In this document: positions 39,203-48,407 of the stretch, one piece after another
Numbering within the stretch: position 1 is the stretch's first letter
Layout of the letters: every line of letters starts with the position of its first letter
Assembly: GCA_017434555.1 (NCBI GenBank)
Contig: JAFRFB010000051.1
Span: 47,756 to 111,755, forward strand
Origin: Methanobrevibacter sp.
GTDB lineage: Archaea; Methanobacteriota; Methanobacteria; Methanobacteriales; Methanobacteriaceae
Length of the DNA stretch: 64,000 nt
Direction of reading: 5' to 3'
Program-made: the position numbers and the translations under genes
The notes under the pieces: generated by a model
Told to the model about the DNA's origin: nothing
The model's database searches: none
What the model saw: only the letters and a program-made list of their open reading frames with translations

Positions 39203-40819
39203 ATGGAGAGGATTTATCTGACAAAATATATCATTATTACTGGAGGAGTTGTAAGTTCCATAGGTAAAGGAATTACTTCAGCCTCTATGGGTAGAATTTT
39301 AAGATCATATGGTTTAAAAGTATCCGCTATTAAAATTGACCCTTATTTGAACTGGGATTCCGGTACACTTAATCCTTACCAACACGGTGAAGTTTTTGTA
39401 ACTCATGATGGGATGGAAACCGATTTGGATTTAGGTCATTATGAAAGATTTTTGGATGTTGAACTTGACGGACTTGCAAATATTACAACAGGAAAAGTTT
39501 ATGAATCTGTAATTGCTAAAGAAAGGGAAGGAGGATATCTTGGTGAATGTGTACAGGTTATTCCTCATATCACTAATCGTATTAAGGAAATGATTAGGGA
39601 AAACTCTGAAAGTGCAGATTATGATGTTGTTCTGGTTGAACTTGGAGGTACTGTTGGGGATATTGAAAGTCAGCCTTTCCTTGAAGCTTTAAGACAGCTC
39701 AGAAATGAGGAAGGCCGTGAAAACGTCATGTTTGTCCATGTTACATTCATCCCATATTTAAATGCGGCAGGTGAATTCAAAACCAAACCAACCCAGCATT
39801 CCACTAAGGAATTAAGAAGTGTCGGTATAAATCCTGATGTGATTGTGTGCAGATCACAGGTACACATTGATGATGCTCTTTTAGGTAAAGTCGCACACTT
39901 CTGTGACGTGGATGTTAATGCTGTTGTAAACACTCCCGATGCAGGTACAATTTATGAAGTGCCTTTGGTTTTGGAAGACAAGAACATCGGTCAGTTAATC
40001 GTCAACAGAATCGGCTTGGATATTGAAGCAGACTCTTCCAAATTAAATGAATGGAGAGAAATAGTCGACTCCCTAAGAATTAAGGATCCTAGCGTAACCA
40101 TCGGTATTGTCGGAAAATATGTTGAACTTGAAGACGCTTATATAAGTATTAGAGAATCCCTCCAGCATGCAGCCGCAAGCATTGGCGTCAAGGCAAATAT
40201 AGAATATTTAAGTTCCGATGTTGATGAGCTAGATAAAGAAATTTTAGACACTTTTGACGGTATCCTTATTCCTGGAGGATTCGGTGAAAGAGGATTTGAA
40301 GGAAAATTGGATGCTGTTGACTATGCTATTGAAAACGATGTACCTCTTTTTGGTATCTGTTTAGGTATGCAGTCAATGGTGACTCAGTTTGCAAGACGTA
40401 ACGGTTATCCTGATGCCAACAGTTCCGAATTTGATGATGATTTGACTCACCCTGTCATTGACATGATGGAAGAGCAGAAAAAAATCAAAAACATGGGTGG
40501 AACCATGCGTTTAGGTTCCTATGACTGTAAGATTATTGAAGGAACTAAAACCCATGAGGCTTACGGTGAGTGTGATATTGAAGAACGTCACAGACACCGT
40601 TATGAGTTTAATAATGATTACAGGGATGACCTTCAGCAGAAAGGCCTTATCATTTCAGGTACCAGTCCTGATGATTTCCTTGTTGAAATTGTTGAGTTTC
40701 CTGATCATCCGTGGGCTATCGGTTGTCAATTCCATCCGGAATTTAAATCAAGACCTAATAGGCCACACCCATTATTCAAATCATTTTTAGAAGCTATTTA
40801 CAAGCATTCTAAAAATTAA
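39203..40819 (+). CDS. pyrG: CTP synthase
   Basis: This 533-538-aa protein has an N-terminal amidoligase domain (KYIIITGGVVSSIGKGITSASMG, DPYLNWDSGTLNP) and a C-terminal class I glutaminase (GICLGMQ with nucleophile Cys, HPEFKS). It makes CTP from UTP and glutamine. The start is ambiguous: ATG 39203 gives MERIYLTKYI, but GGAGAGG at 39205-39211 sits before a CTG at 39218 that would give the family-typical LTKYIIITGG start. Confidence 0.96.
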   Translation: MERIYLTKYIIITGGVVSSIGKGITSASMGRILRSYGLKVSAIKIDPYLNWDSGTLNPYQHGEVFVTHDGMETDLDLGHYERFLDVELDGLANITTGKVYESVIAKEREGGYLGECVQVIPHITNRIKEMIRENSESADYDVVLVELGGTVGDIESQPFLEALRQLRNEEGRENVMFVHVTFIPYLNAAGEFKTKPTQHSTKELRSVGINPDVIVCRSQVHIDDALLGKVAHFCDVDVNAVVNTPDAGTIYEVPLVLEDKNIGQLIVNRIGLDIEADSSKLNEWREIVDSLRIKDPSVTIGIVGKYVELEDAYISIRESLQHAAASIGVKANIEYLSSDVDELDKEILDTFDGILIPGGFGERGFEGKLDAVDYAIENDVPLFGICLGMQSMVTQFARRNGYPDANSSEFDDDLTHPVIDMMEEQKKIKNMGGTMRLGSYDCKIIEGTKTHEAYGECDIEERHRHRYEFNNDYRDDLQQKGLIISGTSPDDFLVEIVEFPDHPWAIGCQFHPEFKSRPNRPHPLFKSFLEAIYKHSKN

Positions 40820-40838
40820 TTCTTTTTTTACCTTTTCA

Positions 40839-40871
40839 TACAATATAACCTTCCCGTACAATATAACCTTC
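40839..40871. repeat. Two 15-base direct repeats upstream of the pilin-peptidase gene
   Basis: TACAATATAACCTTC occurs at 40839-40853 and again at 40857-40871, an 18-base period. A related TATAACC lies at about 40880. They lie about 65-95 bases before eppA. It could be a tandem regulator site or a short duplication. Confidence 0.4.
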
Positions 40872-40935
40872 TTTTTGATTATAACCGGTTTAATTTCTAT
40901 ATAATTAATATACTACTTTTTAAAAACTTTTAAGC

Positions 40936-41805
40936 ATGATTTTAGATGATATTTTTTTAATTCAAATAATAATTACCATAATTTTTTGTGCCATATTTTG
41001 CTTTTTCGATATCCGAAGGGGATTTCTTCCAAATAAGCTGAATTATATTTTTGTGGCTTTTGGCTTTTCATCAAACCTGATTTTAACAATCATGACAGGT
41101 AATCTTAAATTTATATTCTTTTCAATTATTTCATACTCCATAACATATCTCATCACTTTAATGCTATGGCAATTGAACGTATGGGGTGGCGGTGATGTAA
41201 AACTCTTTGCATCAATCGCTTCAGTTATACCATTTGGTATAGATACTTCATTTTTCAACATTTCTCCATTGCTGTCATTTTATCCATTTTCTTTTACGGT
41301 AATGCTAAACAGCATTCTTGTATCTTTTCCATTTCTTATGGCATTGCTGATTTATCTGATAATAAAAAATGATGTATTTGATGAAAATATCGAAGTTTTT
41401 AAGGGATTTTTAAGCTATAAAGGCATAAAAATATTGATAGACTCCAGCTTCAACAGACACATTAACATAAAGGATTTGAAGGAGGGAATGATGATAAACA
41501 ATTTCTACTTTGACAGTGAATATGTAAAGGAACTCATTGAAAGCAATAAGAAAAGCAACCTGAAAGTATTCAATAGCGACGACGGAAAATCAAAGTACTA
41601 CTTTAAGACGTTAACCGCCGGAGGAATAACCCTTAAGGATATGTATCTGCTTAAGATAATGAATGCCCAGCAGATAATTTCAAGCCAGATTTCCATAAAG
41701 CTAGGTTTTCCATACGTTCCGGCAATATTGATCGGTCTCATAATAGCCATATTCTATGGGGATTTGTCAATGCTGATTTTAAAAAATATAATTTTCGTGA
41801 TTTAA
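40936..41805 (+). CDS. Prepilin peptidase (A24, EppA-like)
   Basis: This 289-aa membrane aspartyl protease has catalytic D25 in FFDIRRGFLPN and D87 in NVWGGGDVK, the two conserved A24 sites, with hydrophobic helices between them. A soluble segment of about 100 residues follows, then a late hydrophobic segment. The next gene encodes a class III signal-peptide pilin starting right after its stop, which suggests the enzyme is of EppA type and cuts that substrate. Confidence 0.88.
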   Translation: MILDDIFLIQIIITIIFCAIFCFFDIRRGFLPNKLNYIFVAFGFSSNLILTIMTGNLKFIFFSIISYSITYLITLMLWQLNVWGGGDVKLFASIASVIPFGIDTSFFNISPLLSFYPFSFTVMLNSILVSFPFLMALLIYLIIKNDVFDENIEVFKGFLSYKGIKILIDSSFNRHINIKDLKEGMMINNFYFDSEYVKELIESNKKSNLKVFNSDDGKSKYYFKTLTAGGITLKDMYLLKIMNAQQIISSQISIKLGFPYVPAILIGLIIAIFYGDLSMLILKNIIFVI

Positions 41806-42237
41806 ATGATAAAGGATGATAAAGGACAGGTTTCACTTGAATATTTGCTTATTTTTGCAGTTTCAATAATTCTTCTGATTGCATTTACCCTGCCGCTGGC
41901 ACATTTCGGCATGGAAAAATCATTGGACGTATCCAACAGCATGAACGCAAAGGGTGAACTTTCAAAACTCTCAAATGCAATAAGTCAGGTTTACTCTGAA
42001 GGCCAGGGATCAAGACAAACTATTCATATGACTCTCGATAAAGCAATTAACGTTAAAATAACCAGTTCATATCTTTCAGCTCCATATGATATGAAAGACG
42101 GTAAAATAAAAGAGCTTAAACTCAATCATAATTCAAATCTCAAATCTGGAAGCCTATCTCTTGATAAGGGTGAAAATAAAATCGTTGTTGAATGGCCAAT
42201 CGATAGCGCAGAGATGAACGTCTATAAGAAATATTAA
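41806..42237 (+). CDS. Class III signal peptide pilin (DUF361)
   Basis: In this 143-aa protein the first residues MIKDDKGQVSLEYLLIF contain QxSxEYLL, the class III (EppA-type) signal peptide motif. Cleavage would fall before Q8, leaving E12 and the hydrophobic helix as the pilin core. The rest is a soluble head of about 110 residues. Its ATG follows the peptidase stop directly. Confidence 0.9.
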   Translation: MIKDDKGQVSLEYLLIFAVSIILLIAFTLPLAHFGMEKSLDVSNSMNAKGELSKLSNAISQVYSEGQGSRQTIHMTLDKAINVKITSSYLSAPYDMKDGKIKELKLNHNSNLKSGSLSLDKGENKIVVEWPIDSAEMNVYKKY

Positions 42238-42302
42238 TCCAAATCTATTTAAATGTTAATTAGTTAAATAATTAATTATACTTATTTAAATGAGTGGATT
42301 AA

Positions 42303-43109
42303 ATGGATGTTATAGTTACTATTATTTATATAATCTTGTTTATTATAATGATGGTATTCGTTTTTTCAATAGCTATGTTAAAGCCATTCATGTCTAAAAA
42401 GGAAATGCTTTTAATATTGGGAGTCGGCTTTTTTATAGGTGCACTGGGAGGAGCCTTTTTCCTCTCTCCAATATATTCAGACATGCCTGAAATCGCAACA
42501 TCTATTGAAAAGGTTATGCCGGGTAATGAAGAAACATTGTATCTTGACGTATCTTCAGCTACCGACATTAATAAACTGAAAAGTGATTTATCTAAAATTG
42601 AAGGTTTTAAAAGTTTGGAAGAAACCGGAGTTTCGATTCCTCTATGGTCGTTTACGGATAAGGAATACAGATTCTTTAACACTACAGTTCCGAATATTGA
42701 TTCACATTTCTCAAATTATTCCGTTAACAAAACTTCAGGTGTTATCCATATTGAACTGAATAATTATTCTTCTTCCCAGGCTTTAAAGTCTTTTGCCGAT
42801 TGGTACAGAGCTAATTATGGAGGACCTATCAATTATGCACAGGTTCACGTTAAAATAGTCGTATCCTCTTCAGCTTATGATCAGATTAAACAGACCTTGC
42901 TTGAAAAGGGTATTGTGGCTTCAAGCGTTGAAGGTTCAGTTCAAAACAGTATTGATAATTCCAATTCATCAATGATTTCCAATACTCACTTTGTATTGGC
43001 CTGCGGTGGTGTCGGTGTTATTGTCGCTGTTTTAGGTCTTTTCTTCGAAACATTCGTAGTCGGTAAAAGAAGATTCAACAGATTTTTACACACTAAAAAG
43101 AAGAGATAA
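42303..43109 (+). CDS. Conserved membrane protein with extracellular domain
   Basis: This 268-aa protein has two N-terminal hydrophobic helices (VTIIYIILFIIMMVFVFSIAML and LLILGVGFFIGALGGAFFL), then a soluble domain of about 170 residues with NxS/T sites, then a last helix (VLACGGVGVIVAVLGLFFETFVV) and a basic tail RRFNRFLHTKKKR. The domain is likely outside. No family is recognised. It is directly followed by dph6 with no gap. Confidence 0.7.
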   Translation: MDVIVTIIYIILFIIMMVFVFSIAMLKPFMSKKEMLLILGVGFFIGALGGAFFLSPIYSDMPEIATSIEKVMPGNEETLYLDVSSATDINKLKSDLSKIEGFKSLEETGVSIPLWSFTDKEYRFFNTTVPNIDSHFSNYSVNKTSGVIHIELNNYSSSQALKSFADWYRANYGGPINYAQVHVKIVVSSSAYDQIKQTLLEKGIVASSVEGSVQNSIDNSNSSMISNTHFVLACGGVGVIVAVLGLFFETFVVGKRRFNRFLHTKKKR

Positions 43110-43790
43110 ATGAATGTCGCAGTATTATTTTCCGGTGGAAAAGACAGCACTATGGCTGTTTACAATGCTTTAAAAAGCGGTGAGGATGTAAGATATTTGC
43201 TGGCTATGAAGTCTGCAAATGATGAGTCATACATGTTTCATGTTCCAAATATTCACCTTACCGATTTGCTTGCAGAGGCAATGGATATTCCTATCATCAG
43301 TGTCAAAACCGATGGGATTAAGGAAGAGGAACTCAAGGATTTAAGACTTGCCTTTGAAAAACTTAAATCCTTAGGCATCGAAGCCATATATACAGGTGCG
43401 CTTTACTCAACTTATCAAAAGTCAAGGATTGAAAAATTGGCTAGTGATGTTGGAATAAAGGCGGTTTCACCATACTGGCATGTTGATGAACTGGAATATA
43501 TGAGAAAAATCGTTTCACTCGGTTTTGAAGTTATAATCAGCGGTGTTGCGGCCTATGGTCTTGATGAAAAATGGCTTGGCCGAAAAATTGACGATAAATG
43601 CATTGATGATTTGCTAAAGCTTAATGAAAAAGTCGGCCTTAATCTTGCATTTGAGGGCGGAGAAGCTGAAACTTTAGTTTTGGATGGGCCTATTTTTAAA
43701 AAAAGAGTTAAAATATTAAAAGATAAAAGGCAATGGCATGTAGACAGTGGTTTATATATAATTGAAGATGCGATTTTGGAAGAAAAATGA
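43110..43790 (+). CDS. dph6: Diphthine-ammonia ligase
   Basis: This 226-aa PP-loop enzyme has FSGGKDSTMAVYNAL near the start, the GALYSTYQKSRIE segment and EGGEAETLVLDGPIF, the Dph6/MJ0570 family signature. It amidates diphthine on elongation factor 2 to form diphthamide. It starts at the base after the preceding stop. It is convergent with the UPF0200 gene. Confidence 0.93.
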   Translation: MNVAVLFSGGKDSTMAVYNALKSGEDVRYLLAMKSANDESYMFHVPNIHLTDLLAEAMDIPIISVKTDGIKEEELKDLRLAFEKLKSLGIEAIYTGALYSTYQKSRIEKLASDVGIKAVSPYWHVDELEYMRKIVSLGFEVIISGVAAYGLDEKWLGRKIDDKCIDDLLKLNEKVGLNLAFEGGEAETLVLDGPIFKKRVKILKDKRQWHVDSGLYIIEDAILEEK

Positions 43791-44330
43791 TTAAATATCA
43801 TATTCTTCTATAAATTTTCTCACTTTTTTTTCATAGGATTCCATATCGCTTTCGTTTATAATCATTTTATCTGAAAGTGAAATTACAGAACCTATTCCAA
43901 AGCCCAATTCGTTCCTGTCTCTTTGAGCAAAGACTTCATAATCTGTGGTGTCATCCTCTCTTTGTCTTAGCTTAATTCTCTCAAAACGGATTTGCGGATT
44001 GGCAAATATTGAAAGAACAATAAAATCATCAAAATTCTCTTTAAATAAATCTACTTCATAAGGACTTCTGATGCCGTCAATAATGATTGATGAATCAAAT
44101 CCTTCCTCAATGAGTTTTTTAACTTTTTTTATGGTTAACTCTGCAACAATATAATCGCCATGTTCTTTTCTAAGGTTTATTGCAGTTTCTTTTGTTGGTT
44201 CACCACGTTTTTTAGCTTCTTCACGTATTATGTCGCCCATAACAACGGTAATTGCACCGTTTTCAGCAGCAAGTTCAGAGACTGTAGCTTTTCCTGAACC
44301 AGGCATTCCTGATATTCCCATTACTCTCAT
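43791..44330 (-). CDS. UPF0200 nucleoside-monophosphate-kinase-like ATPase
   Basis: This 179-aa P-loop protein has GISGMPGSGKATVSELA (Walker A with Ala after the Lys), GDIIREEAKKRG, and SIIIDGIRSPYEVDLF as lid and substrate motifs. It resembles adenylate or dephospho-CoA kinases, but the archaeal UPF0200 substrate is not established to my knowledge. It overlaps the phosphopantoate ligase by four bases, which may link it to CoA metabolism (inference). Confidence 0.85.
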   Translation of the reverse strand: MRVMGISGMPGSGKATVSELAAENGAITVVMGDIIREEAKKRGEPTKETAINLRKEHGDYIVAELTIKKVKKLIEEGFDSSIIIDGIRSPYEVDLFKENFDDFIVLSIFANPQIRFERIKLRQREDDTTDYEVFAQRDRNELGFGIGSVISLSDKMIINESDMESYEKKVRKFIEEYDI

Positions 44331-45067
44331 TTTATATCCTCTTTTATTAATTTCAATGATTCATCTAAATTTGCTTTATTGTCAAAATCTTCAATAATCT
44401 CTTTTAACAGTTCTTTATCCTGCGTGAGTAAATCTCCAGCTATTTTTGTCATGAATGGAATTGCACGTACAACATTATCTACAATAGAAACATCAGACAT
44501 TTTGGACGTTCTTGAAAGAGGATTCAAATCAATGGTAATTATATTTTTTCCGCTTCTAGATAATATTTCGGCTCTATCTCCATCTTCGAGAGGTACCAAT
44601 ATTGTATCGGCACTGTATATTCCGCTTTTGCTTGCAGATGCACGTGGGTTTTTAATTTCATTAATGTACATTATTTCGTCATCTAAAGATCCGAGTATTT
44701 CCGGATAACCGTGACTTTTATATAATTCAGTAATCTTTTTTACCCTTTCATCACTTCTGTAAAAGAGGTTGATTTCAATTTTTGCACCAATGACCTTAGC
44801 AAACTCTATGATTTCATCGATTGCAAGGGCAGTGGTGTTGCCGTTAACTGAAATAACAGGGTTTTTTGATAAAATCATCGCTGCTACAGTAACATACATT
44901 GCTCTTTTTGCAGGCAGTGTGGTCTTTTCGCCGAGCAGGTAGTCAAAGGCTTCACCTCTTCCATGGGCAATCATTGCAGAATCGGCTAAAATGCCTTCTT
45001 TTGATGCTTTAACGATTTTATCTCTCAGTACTAATGATTCATATCTTGGATGAGCTTTTGATAACAT
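44327..45067 (-). CDS. 4-phosphopantoate-beta-alanine ligase
   Basis: This 246-aa enzyme is the archaeal replacement of pantothenate synthetase and joins phosphopantoate to beta-alanine. Family segments are AHPRYESLVLRDKIV, GLADSAMIAHGRGEAFDYLLGE-like, SVNGNTTAL, RSDERVKKI and LVPLEDGDRAEIL. It supplies the CoA pathway that ends with the dephospho-CoA kinase at 10321. It is the first gene of the pair with UPF0200. Confidence 0.94.
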   Translation of the reverse strand: MLSKAHPRYESLVLRDKIVKASKEGILADSAMIAHGRGEAFDYLLGEKTTLPAKRAMYVTVAAMILSKNPVISVNGNTTALAIDEIIEFAKVIGAKIEINLFYRSDERVKKITELYKSHGYPEILGSLDDEIMYINEIKNPRASASKSGIYSADTILVPLEDGDRAEILSRSGKNIITIDLNPLSRTSKMSDVSIVDNVVRAIPFMTKIAGDLLTQDKELLKEIIEDFDNKANLDESLKLIKEDIK

Positions 45068-45078
45068 TTATTGCCTCT

Positions 45079-45462
45079 TTACTTTAACTCGATTTTCATC
45101 TGCGCCAGATAACCGAGGAATGTTGTTGTTAAAAGTGTTATGATTGACATCAAAATGAGGTGTGTTGTATAATTCGTTATGAGAATGGTGTGGTTTTGAG
45201 GAATTATAAAAACAATCACGTCACAAACGATATCTATTGCTATAAAGATTATTCCAACTATTATTCCTTCGATTACTTCGTCTTCGTTTATCTCCCGGAT
45301 GTAGAGAATTCCAAAAAATCCAGTAACTATAATCATGCTTAGGGGAAGAATTAAATTGTTATATAATGTATTGCTTGTTATCAGTGGCTGAACAATCAGT
45401 GAAATTACGTATGTTACAGCCCAAATAAGTATTCCGTATATTACAGCTAATTTAATTTTCAT
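45079..45462 (-). CDS. Small four-helix membrane protein
   Basis: This 127-aa protein has four hydrophobic helices (LAVIYGILIWAVTYVISLIV, LILPLSMIIVTGFFGILYI, IIVGIIFIAIDIVCDVIVFII, LILMSIITLLTTTFLGYLA) with short loops and one acidic loop NEDEVIE. Its function is unknown. It lies eleven bases upstream of the ligase gene and is probably co-transcribed with it. Confidence 0.75.
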   Translation of the reverse strand: MKIKLAVIYGILIWAVTYVISLIVQPLITSNTLYNNLILPLSMIIVTGFFGILYIREINEDEVIEGIIVGIIFIAIDIVCDVIVFIIPQNHTILITNYTTHLILMSIITLLTTTFLGYLAQMKIELK

Positions 45463-45586
45463 GATTTACCCCTTAAATTATTATTATGTTGAAAAATTCA
45501 TATAAAGTTTTCTTCACAATTTTTAAAAATTAGTCTAAGGGATTATTCAAAAAATTTCGCTAAAAAAAGTAGTTATTTTTAAATGT

Positions 45587-45701
45587 TAGGTAGATAATGG
45601 GCATTATCTACCTATAAGCTTGTTTTTCAAGCTTTCTTAGAGAAATGAATTTTAAAGTTTGGCTGTTTTAATCTACATTTCATGGCTACATTTAGTAGCC
45701 A
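45587..45701 (-). ncRNA. Candidate non-coding RNA with three perfect hairpins
   Basis: The 337-base gap holds three perfect stems in 115 bases: 12 pairs with loop GGGC (45587-45614), 7 pairs with loop TTTTT (45616-45634) and 7 pairs with loop ATTTA (45683-45701). On the minus strand a TATA-like TTATATATA (45725-45735) lies about 25 bases before the first stem, and a T-run (CTACTTTTTTT, 45573-45562) follows the last, fitting a short independent transcript. No coding frame or known RNA motif is seen. The other strand cannot be excluded. Confidence 0.5.
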
Positions 45702-45799
45702 AGTTATATTTTGAATCTTATAGTATATATAATTTTATAAAAATTCAAGTTTGATTTATTAATAATTTTTATATTTTATTGATTACATATTAATTATTG

Positions 45800-46843
45800 A
45801 TGCAAGATTTAGAACATGAAAATTATATATTGAATTCGATATTGAAAAGCTCACCAAGTTCTGAAAACTTTTCCTTTGAAGAATACAGAAAGGTTTCACC
45901 TGCTTATTATGAGGATTTAAAAGAGCAGCTTCTTTTGAAATATCAGGATAGGAAACTGACTGACATTGAAGGAAGTAAAGTAATAAGCACTCCCTATGGT
46001 GATACTTTAGAAATAGTTCAAAAGGAAAAGATTGATTTTAAGCTTGCTGAAAACAACTTCAAAAATCAGATGAATCATAATCTGAAGTTGCTTCCAAAAA
46101 TAGGCATTAAAACAGAAGAGAACTTGAAAAAACAGGGTTTTGATACAATAGAATCACTTTTACATCATGATTCACATAAGGACAACGCCAAAAGTTTCCT
46201 CGAGAATATGGAGGACATGTCGTTTATGGAAATCATTGATCTGCTGAATCAGAACAGATATGGAAAATCTTGCAGGGACAATCTAATCAAATGCGTCAGC
46301 ATTCCCGATTATGAAAACTTCAAGTTCATGGATATAGAGACATTGGGGCTTTCAAACGTTCCGATAATACTCATAGGCGTTGCTGAAATAAAGGGCAATA
46401 ACATCATATCCTCCCAGTATTTCCTAAGAGATCTGGATGAGGAAATAGCTGTTTTGAAAGGATATTTTTCACATCTAGACGAGGATTCGGTTCATGTAAC
46501 TTTTAACGGAAAGACATTCGATGTGCCATATATTAAAAACAGGCTCAATTACCACAGAATTGATGTCGATTTTGATTTGGCTCATTTGGATTTGATGTAT
46601 TTTGCAAAATACCTCTGGAGAGATGAACTGCCAAACTGTCAGCTCCAGACAATTGAAAAATATAAATTCGGACTTGAACGGGTTGATGACGTGCCGGGAC
46701 AGTATATTCCTGGCTATTATAATACTTATCTCAGCGAAAGGAATATTGGGCCTATGATACCAATAATAGAACATAACAGACAGGATATTGTTTCTCTTGC
46801 TGATTTTTTAATGAAGATGTATGAAGAGGTTAATTACGAATAG
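45800..46843 (+). CDS. RNase H-fold exonuclease (YprB-like)
   Basis: In this 347-aa protein the C-terminal half carries the DEDD-type nuclease residues: FMDIETLGL (D, E), VTFNGKTFDVPYI (D) and EHNRQDIVSLADFL (D). The N-terminal 150 residues are helical with a helix-hairpin-helix-like LLPKIGIKTEENLKKQGFDTIESL that may bind DNA. It likely trims DNA or RNA ends. The ATG at 45800 was chosen. The helical-repeat gene follows after nine bases. Confidence 0.82.
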   Translation: MQDLEHENYILNSILKSSPSSENFSFEEYRKVSPAYYEDLKEQLLLKYQDRKLTDIEGSKVISTPYGDTLEIVQKEKIDFKLAENNFKNQMNHNLKLLPKIGIKTEENLKKQGFDTIESLLHHDSHKDNAKSFLENMEDMSFMEIIDLLNQNRYGKSCRDNLIKCVSIPDYENFKFMDIETLGLSNVPIILIGVAEIKGNNIISSQYFLRDLDEEIAVLKGYFSHLDEDSVHVTFNGKTFDVPYIKNRLNYHRIDVDFDLAHLDLMYFAKYLWRDELPNCQLQTIEKYKFGLERVDDVPGQYIPGYYNTYLSERNIGPMIPIIEHNRQDIVSLADFLMKMYEEVNYE

Positions 46844-46852
46844 GTGCTTTAA

Positions 46853-48364
46853 ATGGGGTTATTTGATAGATTTAAAAAAGATAAAAAAGAAAAAAAGCCA
46901 GCTGAAATTCCAAAGGATGTTGACATTCCCGAAGTTGAATTGCAGTTAAAGGAAATTGCAATGCACAGTAAAAACAGGAATGAAAGGGCAGTTGCAGTCA
47001 ACAATATTACAAACCAGTACGTGGCGCTTGATTTGGCCAAAAATGTCAAGGACCGTGCAATCAGACTGATTGCAGCAAACAAGCTTGAAGATGAAAAGCT
47101 TTTATGGGATGCGGCAAAAAATTCCAATTTCTATGACGTAAGAAGCTTTGCCTATGAAAGATTAGGTGAAAACAACAAATCCATTGCAGAAATGGTAATT
47201 AACCAGAAAAAATCCAAGGAAATAACAGAAATCTTCAATAAGGTTGAAGATGAAGAAACTCTAAAAGACATTGCAATAAATGCAATTGACAAAAAGTACC
47301 GAAAAGATGCACTTGAAAAAATCAATGACGAAGAGATATTAACCGATCTTGTATTTAAGGCTAATGATAAGACCATTAGAAAAGGTGCCGTTTTAAAGGA
47401 TTCATTTACTAATGAAGATACCTTACAAAAGATTGCCCTAACCGATTCAGACAGTGATGTTAGAATCGCAGCCATAAATAAGATTTCAAATGAGGATAAA
47501 CTTGTGGAGATTGCAAAAGAGGAAGACAATGCAAAGGTAAGAAATATCATTTTTGAAAAGATTACCGATAAGGATTTATTGAAAAAAATAGTATTGAATT
47601 CCAAAAAATCCGATGTAAGGCTTGATTTGGTTAAAATCATAGATGATGAAGAAGTCCTATCCCAGGTCGTTTTAAATGATGAGGACAGTGTTGTCAGAAG
47701 TGAAGCCATTAAAAAGATAAATGACGATAAGATTTTAATTGAAGTGGCTAGAAATGACTCTGACAGGTTTACAAGACAGACTGCAGTTAAAAAGATAAGT
47801 GATGCAGAGGTACTGGTCGATATTGCACTTAACGATGATGACTCATTTGTAAGGTCTCATGCGGTTTCAAACCCGAATATAACCTCTGAAGAGGATTTTG
47901 TTGAAATAGCCATTAACACTACTCATGAGGATATTGCCCTTGAAGCGATGAAAAACATAACTTCAGAAGAGGCTTACGTTAAAATATTGCATGAGGCAAA
48001 ACTCGAATCCGTAAGAAAGGACACTCTGGACAATATTGATGATTTAAAGGTTCTCGTTGAAATCATTTTGGCCAATAAAGACCTTGAATTCAGCCTTAAG
48101 GCCTTAAATAAGATTGACAATGAAGAGGTTTTAATTAATATTTATGAGAAAAACATACATGAAGACATTAATGTCAGATGTGTTTCTAAAATCAGAAATC
48201 AGAATGAATTAACCAAAATACTTGAAAGCGACAAGTCCTGGAGAGTAAGGGAGGCCTGCGTTAAAAAAATCGTCAGTATAAAAGTCCTCAAAGAAGTTTC
48301 TCTAAATGATGAAAACGAATATGTAAGAAACGTTGCAAAAAATAAAATCAAGGCATTAAAATAA
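46853..48364 (+). CDS. Helical-repeat (HEAT/LRV-like) protein
   Basis: This 503-aa protein has a basic start GLFDRFKKDKKEKK, then about 20 short repeats of 20-25 residues with the pattern (D/N)D(D/E)xxVRxxAxxKIxDExxLxxIA. Conserved D, VR and A positions recall HEAT or leucine-rich-repeat-variant solenoids, but the unit is shorter than HEAT (about 37-40). It is probably a scaffold. It shares an operon with the nuclease gene, so it may be its partner (inference). Confidence 0.75.
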   Translation: MGLFDRFKKDKKEKKPAEIPKDVDIPEVELQLKEIAMHSKNRNERAVAVNNITNQYVALDLAKNVKDRAIRLIAANKLEDEKLLWDAAKNSNFYDVRSFAYERLGENNKSIAEMVINQKKSKEITEIFNKVEDEETLKDIAINAIDKKYRKDALEKINDEEILTDLVFKANDKTIRKGAVLKDSFTNEDTLQKIALTDSDSDVRIAAINKISNEDKLVEIAKEEDNAKVRNIIFEKITDKDLLKKIVLNSKKSDVRLDLVKIIDDEEVLSQVVLNDEDSVVRSEAIKKINDDKILIEVARNDSDRFTRQTAVKKISDAEVLVDIALNDDDSFVRSHAVSNPNITSEEDFVEIAINTTHEDIALEAMKNITSEEAYVKILHEAKLESVRKDTLDNIDDLKVLVEIILANKDLEFSLKALNKIDNEEVLINIYEKNIHEDINVRCVSKIRNQNELTKILESDKSWRVREACVKKIVSIKVLKEVSLNDENEYVRNVAKNKIKALK

Positions 48365-48407
48365 TTTTTATATATAATTAATGTATAAACTAATAAATGG
48401 TGATATG

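Noticed and set aside
45587..45701. tRNA or CRISPR explanation for the hairpins
   Set aside because: No cloverleaf, TTC loop or CCA-type acceptor is present, and the three stems differ in sequence with no repeated unit or spacers.
47152..47709. 185-codon minus-strand frame
   Set aside because: It is antisense to the helical-repeat protein; its Ser/Phe-rich content mirrors the Glu/Lys codons of the real gene.
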